A stretch of 27,150 bases of DNA from an uncultured Leucobacter sp. (GTDB lineage Bacteria; Actinomycetota; Actinomycetes; Actinomycetales; Microbacteriaceae), in contig CALMSE010000019.1 of NCBI GenBank assembly GCA_937872275.1, positions 1-27,150 on the forward strand, read 5' to 3'. Both the position numbers and the translations under genes were made by a program. Position 1 is the first letter of the stretch, and each line of letters starts with the position of its first letter. Positions 16,134 through 23,747 of this stretch are shown here, piece after piece. The notes beneath the pieces were generated by a model. That model saw nothing but the letters and a program-made list of their open reading frames with translations, did not search any database and was not told where the DNA came from.

Positions 16134-16953
16134 GAACAAGGTCGCGGTCGTGACCGGCGGTACGAGCGGGATCGGCCTTTCGGCTGCGCAGCATTTCGTG
16201 GCCGAGGGTGCGAGCGTCGTGATAGCGGACATCCAGGACGGCCCCGGGGAGCAGGTCTCTCGCGAGCTCGGAGAGCGGGCGGAGTACCTCCACGTCGATG
16301 TCACGCAGGAGGCGGACATCGAGGCGGCGGTGGCCTTCGCGGTCGAGCGGTTCGGCAGACTGGACGTCTTCTACAACAACGCCGGCGCGCAGGGCGATCC
16401 GTCCCCGATCCTCGAGATCGGATCCGGCGGGGCTGCGAAGACCTTCGAGCTCCTCAGCACCTCGGTGCTCCTGGGGCACAAGTACGCCGCCAGGCAGTTC
16501 GTGAAGCAGGGAACGGGCGGCTCGATCATCTCGACCGCGAGCGCGGCCGGCCTCGAGGGAGGCTGGAGCGCCGTCGGATACACCGCGGCGAAGCACGCGG
16601 TCGTGGGCATCGTCCGGCAGGCCGTCGCCGAGCTGGCCGGACTGGGAATCCGATCGAACGCGATCGCACCGGGCGTGGTGATGACCCCGATCATGGCGAA
16701 GAGCTTCGGGGTGCCCCTCGAGCAGGCGGGCGAGTTCGCGGATTTCCTGGCTGAACGTCTCGGGAGCACCATGCCCTCGGGCCGCGTCGGCTTCGCCTCG
16801 GACATCGCGAGGGTCGCGGTGTTCCTCGCATCCGACCTCTCGGAGCACGTGAACGGGGTGACCATCCCGGTGGACGGAGGGGCGACCGCGGTCACGCTCA
16901 GCTCGTTCGCGCAAGACATCGGCCCCTACGTCGAGGAGTACACGAGCCGGTGA
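16117..16953 (+). CDS. SDR family oxidoreductase with altered tetrad
   Basis: A 278-residue classical SDR. The cofactor motif TGGTSGIG is at 13-20, Asp38 suggests NAD, and NNAG is at 87-90. Catalytic Ser142, Tyr155 and Lys159 (YTAAK) are present. The Asn expected near position 114 is missing: the segment reads LLSTSVLLGHK, so Ser116 or a neighbour takes its place. This changes the proton-relay residue but need not abolish activity. The C-terminus extends about 20 residues past the usual VDGG end. It resembles cyclic-diol, secondary-alcohol and xanthoxin-type dehydrogenases in length and motif order. GAAGGA lies upstream of the ATG. It overlaps the permease gene by 17 bases, so it belongs to the transporter operon and may oxidise the imported substrate. 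Confidence 0.85.
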   Translation: MFGLLENKVAVVTGGTSGIGLSAAQHFVAEGASVVIADIQDGPGEQVSRELGERAEYLHVDVTQEADIEAAVAFAVERFGRLDVFYNNAGAQGDPSPILEIGSGGAAKTFELLSTSVLLGHKYAARQFVKQGTGGSIISTASAAGLEGGWSAVGYTAAKHAVVGIVRQAVAELAGLGIRSNAIAPGVVMTPIMAKSFGVPLEQAGEFADFLAERLGSTMPSGRVGFASDIARVAVFLASDLSEHVNGVTIPVDGGATAVTLSSFAQDIGPYVEEYTSR

Positions 16954-17002
16954 AGACCCGTTCGACTCGGGAATCAGCAACAGCAGCAGGATTGGAACAG
17001 CA

Positions 17003-17872
17003 ATGACTCTACGTTTCGACGACCGGACCATCATCGTGACCGGTGCAGGCAGCGGCCTGGGGGAGGTGTATGCGAGACTCCTCGCCAGCCGCGGTGCCGC
17101 CGTGGTGATCGTCGACCTGGGCGACAATGCCGAAGGAGTCGCCGCGGCGATCAATGCCGAGGGAGGCAAGGCGGTCGCGGTGACGGGGAGCGTGGCCGAG
17201 GAGTCGACGGCGAACGCGGCCGTCGAGGCGGCTCTGTCGCATTTCGGCAGCGTCGACGGGCTCATCAACAACGCGGGCGTGGGGTGGGAGCGCCCGTTCA
17301 TGGAGACCAGCATGGAGGATCTGCGTCTGCTGATGGAGGTCCACTACTTCGGCACGGTCACCATGACCCGTGCCGTCTGGCCCGTCATGGAGAAGGCCGG
17401 GTACGGACGCATCCTCAACATCACCTCGGCGAACATCTTCGGGTTGGAAGGGTGGGCCGGGTACGGGGCTGCCAAGGCGGCGAACCTCGGCCTCGGTCGC
17501 GCACTCGCGCTCGAAGGGAAGGCGGCCGGCATCAAGGTGAACATCCTCGCCCCCGCCGCGCTCACGCCGATGCTCGTCGACAACATCAAGGATCCGGAGA
17601 TCCTGGCATCGGTCCAGTCGGCGAAGCCGGAGCTGGTCGGCCCCGCCGCCGCGTTCCTCGTGCACGAGTCGGTTCCCTTCACCGGGCACACCCTGTTCTC
17701 GGCCGCGGGTCTCGTCGCCGATATCCTGATGGGGACCACCCAGGGCCAGGCCGATGCAGACCTCACGATCGAGAAGGTCGCCGAGTTCGTAGCCGGCACC
17801 GAGATGCACGAGAATCTCCGTATCCAGAAGAGCACCATCGAGCAGACCACTCAGGGTCTCGGCGACGACTGA
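17003..17872 (+). CDS. SDR related to the MFE-2/17beta-HSD4 dehydrogenase domain
   Basis: A 289-residue SDR with TGAGSGLG at 13-20, Asp38, NNAG at 89-92 and catalytic Ser142, Tyr154 and Lys158 (YGAAK). The tetrad Asn is replaced by His114 in EVHYFGT, a change normal in the hydroxyacyl-CoA dehydrogenase part of peroxisomal-type multifunctional enzyme 2. The late region, FLVHESVPFTGHTLFSAAG, also fits that subgroup rather than FabG. The likely role is NAD-dependent oxidation of a 3-hydroxyacyl-CoA, a beta-oxidation step for which no other obvious dehydrogenase is present in the island. Steroid or alicyclic alcohol oxidation is an alternative. It is separated from the previous SDR by 49 bp, with a weak ribosome binding site, and lies in the same operon. 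Confidence 0.85.
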   Translation: MTLRFDDRTIIVTGAGSGLGEVYARLLASRGAAVVIVDLGDNAEGVAAAINAEGGKAVAVTGSVAEESTANAAVEAALSHFGSVDGLINNAGVGWERPFMETSMEDLRLLMEVHYFGTVTMTRAVWPVMEKAGYGRILNITSANIFGLEGWAGYGAAKAANLGLGRALALEGKAAGIKVNILAPAALTPMLVDNIKDPEILASVQSAKPELVGPAAAFLVHESVPFTGHTLFSAAGLVADILMGTTQGQADADLTIEKVAEFVAGTEMHENLRIQKSTIEQTTQGLGDD

Positions 17873-17913
17873 CCGCGAGCGTCACTCGAGGGGCCCGCGG
17901 AGATCCCTGAGTC

Positions 17914-17944
17914 GCGGGTCGTTCGCATCGTGCGGCCGACCCGC
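17914..17944 (+). other. Hairpin between the SDR and cyclase genes
   Basis: GCGGGTCG (17914-17921) pairs perfectly with CGACCCGC (17937-17944) around a 15-base loop in the 131-bp gap. There is no T-run. It may reduce read-through into the cyclase gene or act as an mRNA processing site. Confidence 0.4.
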
Positions 17945-18003
17945 GGCGTTCTCGCGGTCGACCCGACGGCGGGAAGCGCTGAATCGATATTGTGAGGATG
18001 AAG

Positions 18004-18831
18004 ATGAACTGGTCCGGCTCGTTCGCTGAAATGAATCTGAACATCGAGCTGAAAGGTCGTTCGAAGGTCATCGACCTCGCCGTACGGCTCGAGAACGGAA
18101 TGGCGAAGCACCCCCATCACCCGCCATTCGCATTCGCGATGGCGAAGACGCACGGCGGCCACGGCTACTCCGACGGCGTGTCCGCTGCGATGGAGATGAT
18201 CGCGATGGGCGCGCATGTCGGCACCCACGTCGACGCGCTGGGTCACGTCTCCAAGCACGGCAAGGTGTTCGGCGATCGGGAGGTCCGTCAGGGCGTGGAC
18301 TGCCTCGACGGTCTCGACGCGGGCAGCATCGAAGAATCGCTCCCGATGATCGGCAAGGGCTATCTGTTCGACGGCCCCGAGTTCTTCGGCAGGGACCTGA
18401 CCCCTTCGGACGGCTTCGGCCCGGAGGTCTTCGAGCAGTGGTTCGACGGGCGCGAGGAGCCCGGGCCGGGGTCCATCGTGCTCGTTCGAACCGGATGGAT
18501 GAAGTACTGGAGCGATCCGGATCGATACATCGGGCTCGCCACCGGGCTTCCCGGCGTGACGCTCGAGGGGGCGAAGTGGCTGAGCGATCGAGGCATCGTG
18601 GCGACGGGTTCCGACACCATGAACTACGAGCACAAGCCGGATTCCAAGATCATCAATCTTCCGGTGCACGTCCACAACCTGGTCGAGAAGGGCATTCCGA
18701 TCATGGAATCGATGTACCTCGAGACGCTGGCGGAATCGGGTCACACGGAGTTCACGTTCATCGGCATCCCGCTCCGCATCGGGGGCGGAACGGGATCGCC
18801 CATTCGCCCGATTGCCATCGTTCCCGCGTAG
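18004..18831 (+). CDS. Cyclase-family metal-dependent hydrolase (kynurenine formamidase-like)
   Basis: A cytosolic protein of 275 residues. The metal-binding signature of the cyclase superfamily, HxGTHxDxxxH, is complete: His71, His75, Asp77 and His81 in HVGTHVDALGH. Known members include bacterial kynurenine formamidase and isatin hydrolase, which open amides or lactam-like rings using zinc or manganese. Here it probably hydrolyses a cyclic or ester/amide intermediate; this is inference from family and position. The longest frame begins with GTG at 17992, and ATGs occur at 17998 and 18004. I chose 18004 because GAGG lies 6 bases before it. It ends the transporter operon; a weak GTTCCC/GGGAAC repeat surrounds the stop, and a new promoter follows. 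Confidence 0.85.
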   Translation: MNWSGSFAEMNLNIELKGRSKVIDLAVRLENGMAKHPHHPPFAFAMAKTHGGHGYSDGVSAAMEMIAMGAHVGTHVDALGHVSKHGKVFGDREVRQGVDCLDGLDAGSIEESLPMIGKGYLFDGPEFFGRDLTPSDGFGPEVFEQWFDGREEPGPGSIVLVRTGWMKYWSDPDRYIGLATGLPGVTLEGAKWLSDRGIVATGSDTMNYEHKPDSKIINLPVHVHNLVEKGIPIMESMYLETLAESGHTEFTFIGIPLRIGGGTGSPIRPIAIVPA

Positions 18832-18880
18832 TTCCGAGCGGGAGGGGGAACCCGCGCGCGGAGAAACGAGGTGCGCCGCC

Positions 18881-18926
18881 TTGCCGTGAGGATCCGGGCG
18901 TGGCAATATTACAAACAATCGTTTGG
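18881..18926 (+). promoter_or_regulatory. Promoter with operator before the acyl-CoA dehydrogenase operon
   Basis: TTGCCG (18881-18886) and AATATT (18905-18910) are 18 bp apart. The dyad ACAATCGTTTGG (18915-18926) follows the -10 box at the position of the expected transcript start. The flanks AAAC and TTTAA extend the symmetry. Confidence 0.6.
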
Positions 18927-18949
18927 TTTAAATCCTGGAGGGGTGCTCA

Positions 18950-20077
18950 ATGACTATGGAAGCGGAGGCCGGCTCACGGCAGGAATTCGCGAGCGCGGCG
19001 GAGCGATGGCTCAACGCGAACGTGCCTGCGCGGTGGAGAAAACACCGCGGGGCCCTCGGGGAGGATGAGAGCAATCGGATCCGCAATACCTGGGACAGGC
19101 AGCTTTTCGACGCCGGGTACGCCGGACTGTCGCTTCCGAAGGAGTTCGGCGGGCAAGGGCTCGGCGTCGCCGAAGAGGTCATCTTCGCCGAGCTGGCAGG
19201 TCGGGCCCAGGCTCCCGACGGGCTCGCGCGCATCGGGCGAATCCTCACGGCTCCGACGCTGATCGCACATGGGACCGAGCAGCAGCGCGCGCGCTACCTC
19301 GAGAAGATCTTGAAAGGCGAGGAGATCTGGTGCCAGGGCTTCTCGGAGCCCGATGCCGGATCGGATCTGGCCGGGGTGAAGTGCCGGGCGACCAGGGTCG
19401 ACGGCGGCTACCGGGTCTCCGGGAGGAAGATCTGGACCAGCTTCGCCGGGCTCGCGGATCGGTGCCTGCTTCTCGCCCAGACGGATCCGAACGCGCCCAG
19501 GTACAGGAATCTGACGATGTTCCTGCTGAACATGCGTCAGGACGGCGTCAACATCTCGCCCATCAAGCAGTCCTCGGGTCTCTCCCACTTCGCGGAGGTG
19601 CAGTTCGAGAACGTGTTCGTCTCGGACGAGGACGTCGTGGCCCGGGAGGGCGACGGGTGGAAGGTGGCGATGACCGTCCTCGCGAATGAGCGGGGCGGTG
19701 TCGAGGCCGCGAGCCGGTACGTCGAGATCCGCGCGGACCTGGATCTCCTCATCTCCACGATCGGCGGCCTGCCCGAGTACCGGCGGCAGCTCGACGCCTT
19801 CGAAGCCAAGGTGGAGCTCATCCGCTGGCAGGTGTCGAAGTCCGTCGGCCTGGAGGACGATCCGGAGGAGTACTTCCGCGCGGCCTCGATCCTGAAGGTG
19901 TTCTGGAGCGATCTCTGGAAGGAGGTCGCCGAACTCGGATTGGCGACCGCGAATGCCGGCACCGTGGATCACTGGCGATTCCAGTACCTGGAGACGCGGG
20001 CGGCCTCGATCTACTCCGGAAGCAACGAGATCCAACGCAACATCATCAGCGAACGAGTATTGGGGATGCCGAGATGA
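18950..20077 (+). CDS. Acyl-CoA dehydrogenase, subunit lacking the usual catalytic Glu
   Basis: A 375-residue FAD enzyme of the acyl-CoA dehydrogenase superfamily. The flavin and substrate motif WCQGFSEPDAGSDLAGVK lies near residues 127-144, and KIWTSFA follows. The C-terminal signature is IYSGSNEIQRNIISERVLG. In medium-chain enzymes this site reads YEGT, where the Glu is the catalytic base; here it is Ser. Actinobacterial steroid-type enzymes that work as alpha2-beta2 heterotetramers often have one subunit without the base, and the next gene encodes a shorter partner with a four-base overlap. I therefore infer a heteromeric dehydrogenase for a bulky or branched acyl-CoA. GGAGGGG lies six bases before the ATG. 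Electrons would pass to the ETF encoded at 25171-26929. Confidence 0.9.
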   Translation: MTMEAEAGSRQEFASAAERWLNANVPARWRKHRGALGEDESNRIRNTWDRQLFDAGYAGLSLPKEFGGQGLGVAEEVIFAELAGRAQAPDGLARIGRILTAPTLIAHGTEQQRARYLEKILKGEEIWCQGFSEPDAGSDLAGVKCRATRVDGGYRVSGRKIWTSFAGLADRCLLLAQTDPNAPRYRNLTMFLLNMRQDGVNISPIKQSSGLSHFAEVQFENVFVSDEDVVAREGDGWKVAMTVLANERGGVEAASRYVEIRADLDLLISTIGGLPEYRRQLDAFEAKVELIRWQVSKSVGLEDDPEEYFRAASILKVFWSDLWKEVAELGLATANAGTVDHWRFQYLETRAASIYSGSNEIQRNIISERVLGMPR

Positions 20078-20952
20078 GCATGGTCACCACACGCCCGAGC
20101 GATCTTGGCAGCGAGGTCGCCGAGTTCATCCGAGACACGATGCGCCGGGCCACCGGGGGGGCGAACGTCGCGACCTACCTCGAAGGCGATCCCCCCGTCG
20201 AGTGGAGGACGCTGAGCGAGGCCGGCTGGGACTGCGTCGGGGTCGTGGAAGACGACGACTCCGCGACGCTCAGGGATCTCGTCGAGATCGCCCTCGCCTG
20301 GGGGGACACGCTCATCCAGCTTCCCCTGATCCCGACCATCGTCGCGAAGCGTCACGCCACTGCCGCGCTCGAGCACGAAGGGCCGGTGACGTTCAGCATC
20401 CACACGCAGACCATCGCCGACGGATTCGGGTGCATTCCGTTCGGCCAGGCCGAGGGAGTGCTCGTTCTCGAGTCGTTCGAGAGCGGAGCGGGGGGACTCG
20501 TGGTCTCGGGCGCCGAGCCGGAACCCTACGCGGCGAGTCTTCGCGCCACCATCGCGCCGGTGCTCACCGCCTTCAGCGACGAGGCGGCGTATGAGCTGAA
20601 GACGGTGTGGGCCGCGGAAGCCGCAGGCGTCGCGAAGCGGGTGCTCGCCGACGCGGTCGAGTTCACCAAGCAGCGCGAGCAGTTCGGAAGGCCGATCGGC
20701 TCCTTCCAAGCCGTGAAGCACCATCTCGCGAATGCGCACGTGGCCGTGCAGATCGCCGAGACGGCCGCCATCTGGGCGAGTCTCGAGCGGAAGAACGCCG
20801 ATCTGGCCGTACGGACATCATTCGAGGAGAGCCTGAAGTCGCTCCAACTCTCCACCCAGGTCTATGGCGGGCTCGGTTTCACCTGGGAGATGGGCGTGCA
20901 TTTCGCGCTTCGTCACGTCACCATGCTGCGTGAACTCTCGAGCGGGCTCTGA
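20074..20952 (+). CDS. Acyl-CoA dehydrogenase, short partner subunit
   Basis: A 292-residue member, clearly shorter than the typical 380. The N-terminal and middle domains are compressed and divergent. The C-terminal helical domain is well conserved: FTKQREQFGRPIGSFQAVKH, then STQVYGGLGFTWEMGVHFALRH. The ATG overlaps the stop of the previous gene (ATGA), which favours equal synthesis of two subunits. Small second subunits of this kind are known from cholesterol side-chain dehydrogenases of the ChsE type, where the pair shares FAD sites and only one subunit carries the base. The Glu in FTWEMG is a candidate base but cannot be assigned without a structure. Alone it may be inactive. Confidence 0.88.
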   Translation: MSMVTTRPSDLGSEVAEFIRDTMRRATGGANVATYLEGDPPVEWRTLSEAGWDCVGVVEDDDSATLRDLVEIALAWGDTLIQLPLIPTIVAKRHATAALEHEGPVTFSIHTQTIADGFGCIPFGQAEGVLVLESFESGAGGLVVSGAEPEPYAASLRATIAPVLTAFSDEAAYELKTVWAAEAAGVAKRVLADAVEFTKQREQFGRPIGSFQAVKHHLANAHVAVQIAETAAIWASLERKNADLAVRTSFEESLKSLQLSTQVYGGLGFTWEMGVHFALRHVTMLRELSSGL

Positions 20953-20958
20953 GCCCTG

Positions 20959-21696
20959 ATGTCCGTACTGGTCACCGGGGGTACGAGCGGAATCGGCCTC
21001 GAGATCGCGCTGGGATTGGCCGAATCGGGTCGGCACGTCTTCCTCAACTATCACTCGAACGAGGAGGCCGCCGAGAGCGCCGCCGATCGGGTCCGCGGGG
21101 TCGGCGCCGTCCCGCACCTCCTGAAGGCGGATCTCGGGTCGCTCGAAGACATCCGTTCGCTCTCTCGCAGGATCGGCGAGCTGGCGTCGGGGCTCGACGT
21201 GATCGTCCACGCGGCTGCGCGGGCGGTCACCGGGCGGCTGCTCGACATCCCGGGCGAGGAGTTGAATCGGGCGGTCGCCACGAACGGCAGCTCCTTCGTG
21301 CACCTGGTCCGTGAGTGCCAGGGCCTGCTGAGCAGCGGGTCGAGCGTCATCTACGTCACGAGCAAGGGATCCGAGCGGGCGCTCAAGGGGTACGGTCCTC
21401 TCGGGGGTCCCAAGGCGATGGCGGAGCAGATGATGCGCTATCTCGCGACCGAGCTCGCCCCTCGGGGCGTACGGGTGAATGCGGTCTCCCCCGGTCCGGT
21501 CGACACGGAGGCGCGCAGGCGCATGTTCCCCGACACGTGGGAACAGCGCTTGAGGGATCAGGCGGCGCTCACTCCTGCGGGTCGCACGCTCGAGCCCGGC
21601 GACCTGGCCGGAGTGATTCAGCTCATGGTCGATCCGCGGTTCTCATCTCTGATCCAGGGTCAGGTGATCACGATCGACGGAGGGCTCTCGCTATGA
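20959..21696 (+). CDS. SDR with Y-x6-K motif, FabL-like enoyl reductase
   Basis: A 245-residue SDR with TGGTSGIG at 6-13. The catalytic Tyr145 and Lys152 are seven residues apart (YGPLGGPK) rather than four. That Y-x6-K spacing marks enoyl-ACP reductases of the FabI/FabL type. The surrounding sequence also resembles FabL (enoyl-ACP reductase III): YVTSKGS before the Tyr, ELAPRGVRVNAVSPGPVDTE, and a late TPAGR. The inferred reaction is NAD(P)H-dependent reduction of a conjugated C=C in an acyl thioester. In this operon a CoA ester is more likely than an ACP ester. It follows the dehydrogenase pair by six bases, so it is cotranscribed and probably coupled. It could remove a misplaced double bond that beta-oxidation cannot process. 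Confidence 0.85.
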   Translation: MSVLVTGGTSGIGLEIALGLAESGRHVFLNYHSNEEAAESAADRVRGVGAVPHLLKADLGSLEDIRSLSRRIGELASGLDVIVHAAARAVTGRLLDIPGEELNRAVATNGSSFVHLVRECQGLLSSGSSVIYVTSKGSERALKGYGPLGGPKAMAEQMMRYLATELAPRGVRVNAVSPGPVDTEARRRMFPDTWEQRLRDQAALTPAGRTLEPGDLAGVIQLMVDPRFSSLIQGQVITIDGGLSL

Positions 21697-21771
21697 ACGA
21701 GCCGCCCTCCCTCGGGCACCGGGCTCTTCCTGCCGCCGGGCGCTGCCGTCGCCGACTCTGAGGAGACACCC

Positions 21772-22812
21772 ATGAGAGCCGTCACCTACGCTCGCCACGA
21801 GACGGTCGAGATCCGCGACAGGCCCGTTCCCGAAATCGCACCCGACGAGGTGCTGCTCAGGGTGAGAGGAGCCGGGCTCTGCCACTCCGACATCAGCATC
21901 ATCGGCCGCGGCGACGATCACCCGCTCGTCGGCAGCACGCTGGGGCACGAGGTGGCGGGCACGGTGCAGCGGATCGGCCCCGAGGTTCGCGGCTGGAACC
22001 CGGGCGACAACGCTCTCGTCGCGCTGGTGCTCAGTTGCGGCCAGTGCCGGGAGTGCTTCTCCGGGCGAGACAATCAGTGCACGACGGCGTATCCGCGCGG
22101 GTCGGCGTCCCCGCTTTCGACGGGCATCGGATCGCCCGGCGGCATGGCCGACTACATCGCGGTGAAGGCCCGCCACCTCGACCCCATCGGCGACCTCGAC
22201 CCGGTCGCCGCGGCGCCGCTCGCCGACGCGGCGCTCACCTCGATGCACGCCATCAACACGGTGAAGGAGCGTCTGACCGGAGACGCCTGCGTGGTGACGA
22301 TCGGGGTGGGCGGGCTCGGGCACCTGGCGCTCCAGATCCTGGTCGCCACCACCGCGGCGCGCGTCATCGCTCTGGACGCCGATCCGGCGAGGGTCGAGTA
22401 CGCCGCAGCTCACGGCGCCGATTCGGCGCTCCTCAGCGATTCGACCGCGGCCGACCGTGTTCTCGCGGAGACCGGGGGCCTCGGCGCGCAAGTCGTGCTC
22501 GACTTCGTCGGGGCGCAATCCACCGTCGACCTGGCGACCTCGATCATCGCCCCCGGAGGAGCGATCCGCTTCATCGGCCTCGGCGGCGGCGGGTTCTCGT
22601 ACCGTGCGATGAACGCCCCCGATCTGCCCTGGGGCGTGAACATCGAGCGGCCCTACGGTGGAACCCGTTCCGAGGTGCGGGAGGTCATCGCGCTCGCGCA
22701 GCGGGGGAGGATCGGCGTCGAGGTCGTCCGTTACCCTCTCGACGATGCGGTGCGGGCATTCGACGATCTCCGCCATGGACGGATCCGAGGTCGGGCCGTG
22801 CTGGTGCCGTAG
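21772..22812 (+). CDS. Zinc-dependent alcohol dehydrogenase (MDR family)
   Basis: A 346-residue medium-chain dehydrogenase. Catalytic zinc ligands Cys37 (GLCHSD), His59 and Glu60 (GHE) are present. The four structural-zinc cysteines are C89, C92, C95 and C103. The coenzyme fold has GVGGLGHLAL and an Asp at the end of the next strand (ALDADPAR), which favours NAD. Length and motifs are standard for alcohol dehydrogenases that act on secondary, allylic or cyclic alcohols, including 6-hydroxycyclohexenoyl-CoA dehydrogenase relatives. The substrate is inferred only from context. GAGGAG lies six bases before the ATG. It ends the acyl-CoA dehydrogenase operon, 75 bp after the FabL-like gene, and converges with the crotonase. 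Confidence 0.9.
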   Translation: MRAVTYARHETVEIRDRPVPEIAPDEVLLRVRGAGLCHSDISIIGRGDDHPLVGSTLGHEVAGTVQRIGPEVRGWNPGDNALVALVLSCGQCRECFSGRDNQCTTAYPRGSASPLSTGIGSPGGMADYIAVKARHLDPIGDLDPVAAAPLADAALTSMHAINTVKERLTGDACVVTIGVGGLGHLALQILVATTAARVIALDADPARVEYAAAHGADSALLSDSTAADRVLAETGGLGAQVVLDFVGAQSTVDLATSIIAPGGAIRFIGLGGGGFSYRAMNAPDLPWGVNIERPYGGTRSEVREVIALAQRGRIGVEVVRYPLDDAVRAFDDLRHGRIRGRAVLVP

Positions 22813-22834
22813 CGCCGGCCGATGCGACTCGGGA

Positions 22835-23617
22835 TCAGCGGGATCCGCCGCTGAGGAATGCCGCGACTCCCGCCTTCGCCTCGGCCGAGCCCACGAGGGT
22901 GGAGGAGGCCTTCTGGGCGTGCTGGTAGGCGTCGAACCACCCCATCTGCTCGTGCTCGACGAAGACGCGCTTGCGGGTCGCGAGGATATCGACCCCCTTC
23001 GCTGCGATGTCAGCCGCGATGGCGAGGGAGCGTCCCAGCACCTCCTCCTTCGCAACGACGTGGCCGATGAACCCCGCCTCCTCGAGCTCCTGCGCAGTCG
23101 CGCGCCGGCCGGTGAAGGCGAGTTCGCGGACCAGTCCCTCGGGCACGCCGAGATAGTTGAGGATCTTCGAGGTTCCGGCGATGAGGCCGTAGTTGATCTC
23201 CGGTGTCGCGAACTGCGCGGTGTCGGCGGCGATGCGGATGTCGCAGACGGCGGCGAGCATGACGCCGATGCCGATGGTGTGTCCTGAGATCGCCGCGACG
23301 ACCGGGCGCTCGAGCCTCGCAAAGCGCGGGATCACCGCGTTGACGAACCGGTAGCGCTCGGCTCGGCTCTCGCCGTCCATGCCCGCGAAGTCGTTGACGT
23401 CGGCCCCGCCGCACCAGCAGCGCGATCGCTCGCCGGCCGCGAGCACGACGGCGCGGACGTCTCGGCTCGTCTCGAGGTGCTCGGTCAGGGCGAGCAGCTC
23501 CTCATAGGTGGAGACCCGGAAGCTGTTCACCGGGGGCCGCTCGAACGTGACCAGCCCGACCCCTTCGTCGACGGTGAGGGTGAACGATCCGAATGCTGCT
23601 GTGCGCTCAGGGGTCAT
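22835..23617 (-). CDS. Enoyl-CoA hydratase/isomerase (crotonase) family protein
   Basis: A 260-residue crotonase-fold protein. The first oxyanion-hole segment is WCGGADVNDF, with Ala72-Asp73, and the second lies in SGHTIGIGV. The first hydratase glutamate (the E in the usual GGGCELA stretch) is replaced: the segment reads GIGVMLAAVCD. The second, in FATPEINYG, is retained. A single-Glu arrangement is common in crotonases that isomerise, hydrolyse or cleave C-C bonds, so hydration is not certain. In an alicyclic pathway a retro-Claisen ring-opening role, as in 6-oxocamphor hydrolase, is possible but speculative. AAGGA precedes the ATG by about 10 bases. It is divergent from the thiolase gene and shares an operator with it. 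A 7-bp hairpin, TCAGCGG/CCGCTGA, overlaps its stop. Confidence 0.88.
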   Translation of the reverse strand: MTPERTAAFGSFTLTVDEGVGLVTFERPPVNSFRVSTYEELLALTEHLETSRDVRAVVLAAGERSRCWCGGADVNDFAGMDGESRAERYRFVNAVIPRFARLERPVVAAISGHTIGIGVMLAAVCDIRIAADTAQFATPEINYGLIAGTSKILNYLGVPEGLVRELAFTGRRATAQELEEAGFIGHVVAKEEVLGRSLAIAADIAAKGVDILATRKRVFVEHEQMGWFDAYQHAQKASSTLVGSAEAKAGVAAFLSGGSR

Positions 23618-23659
23618 GTTCTGGTGTCCTTCTGTTCCACGCCGGTCCTGTCCGGATCT

Positions 23660-23700
23660 AGGATAGGATAATCAACCGAATGATTGGTTAATTTATTGTA
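23660..23700. promoter_or_regulatory. Shared divergent operator and promoters, crotonase/thiolase
   Basis: The dyad CCGAATGATTGG (23676-23687) is flanked by AA and TT, giving AACC..GGTT symmetry. On the minus strand TATCCT occurs twice (23660-23665 and 23665-23670) as -10 candidates, with TTAACC (23686-23691) as a loose -35. On the plus strand TATTGT (23695-23700) fits TAnnnT. The region is strikingly AT-rich for this genome. One bound repressor could control both genes. Confidence 0.55.
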
Positions 23701-23747
23701 GCGGGGCCCGACCGCGCGCGTGAACCCTCGAAAGGAATGTCCGAATC

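Noticed and set aside
18820..18851. GTTCCC/GGGAAC repeat around the cyclase stop as a terminator
   Set aside because: The stem is only six bases with several competing pairings, and no stable structure stands out.
21693..21761. Possible 22-residue frame overlapping the FabL-like stop (ATGA)
   Set aside because: Too short, Arg/Pro rich, no ribosome binding site of its own and no conserved feature. It probably arises from the spacer before the alcohol dehydrogenase.
22835..22854. 7-bp hairpin TCAGCGG/CCGCTGA as a terminator between convergent genes
   Set aside because: The match is perfect but short and overlaps the crotonase stop codon. Such stems are common by chance at this GC content, so it is mentioned only in the gene entry.
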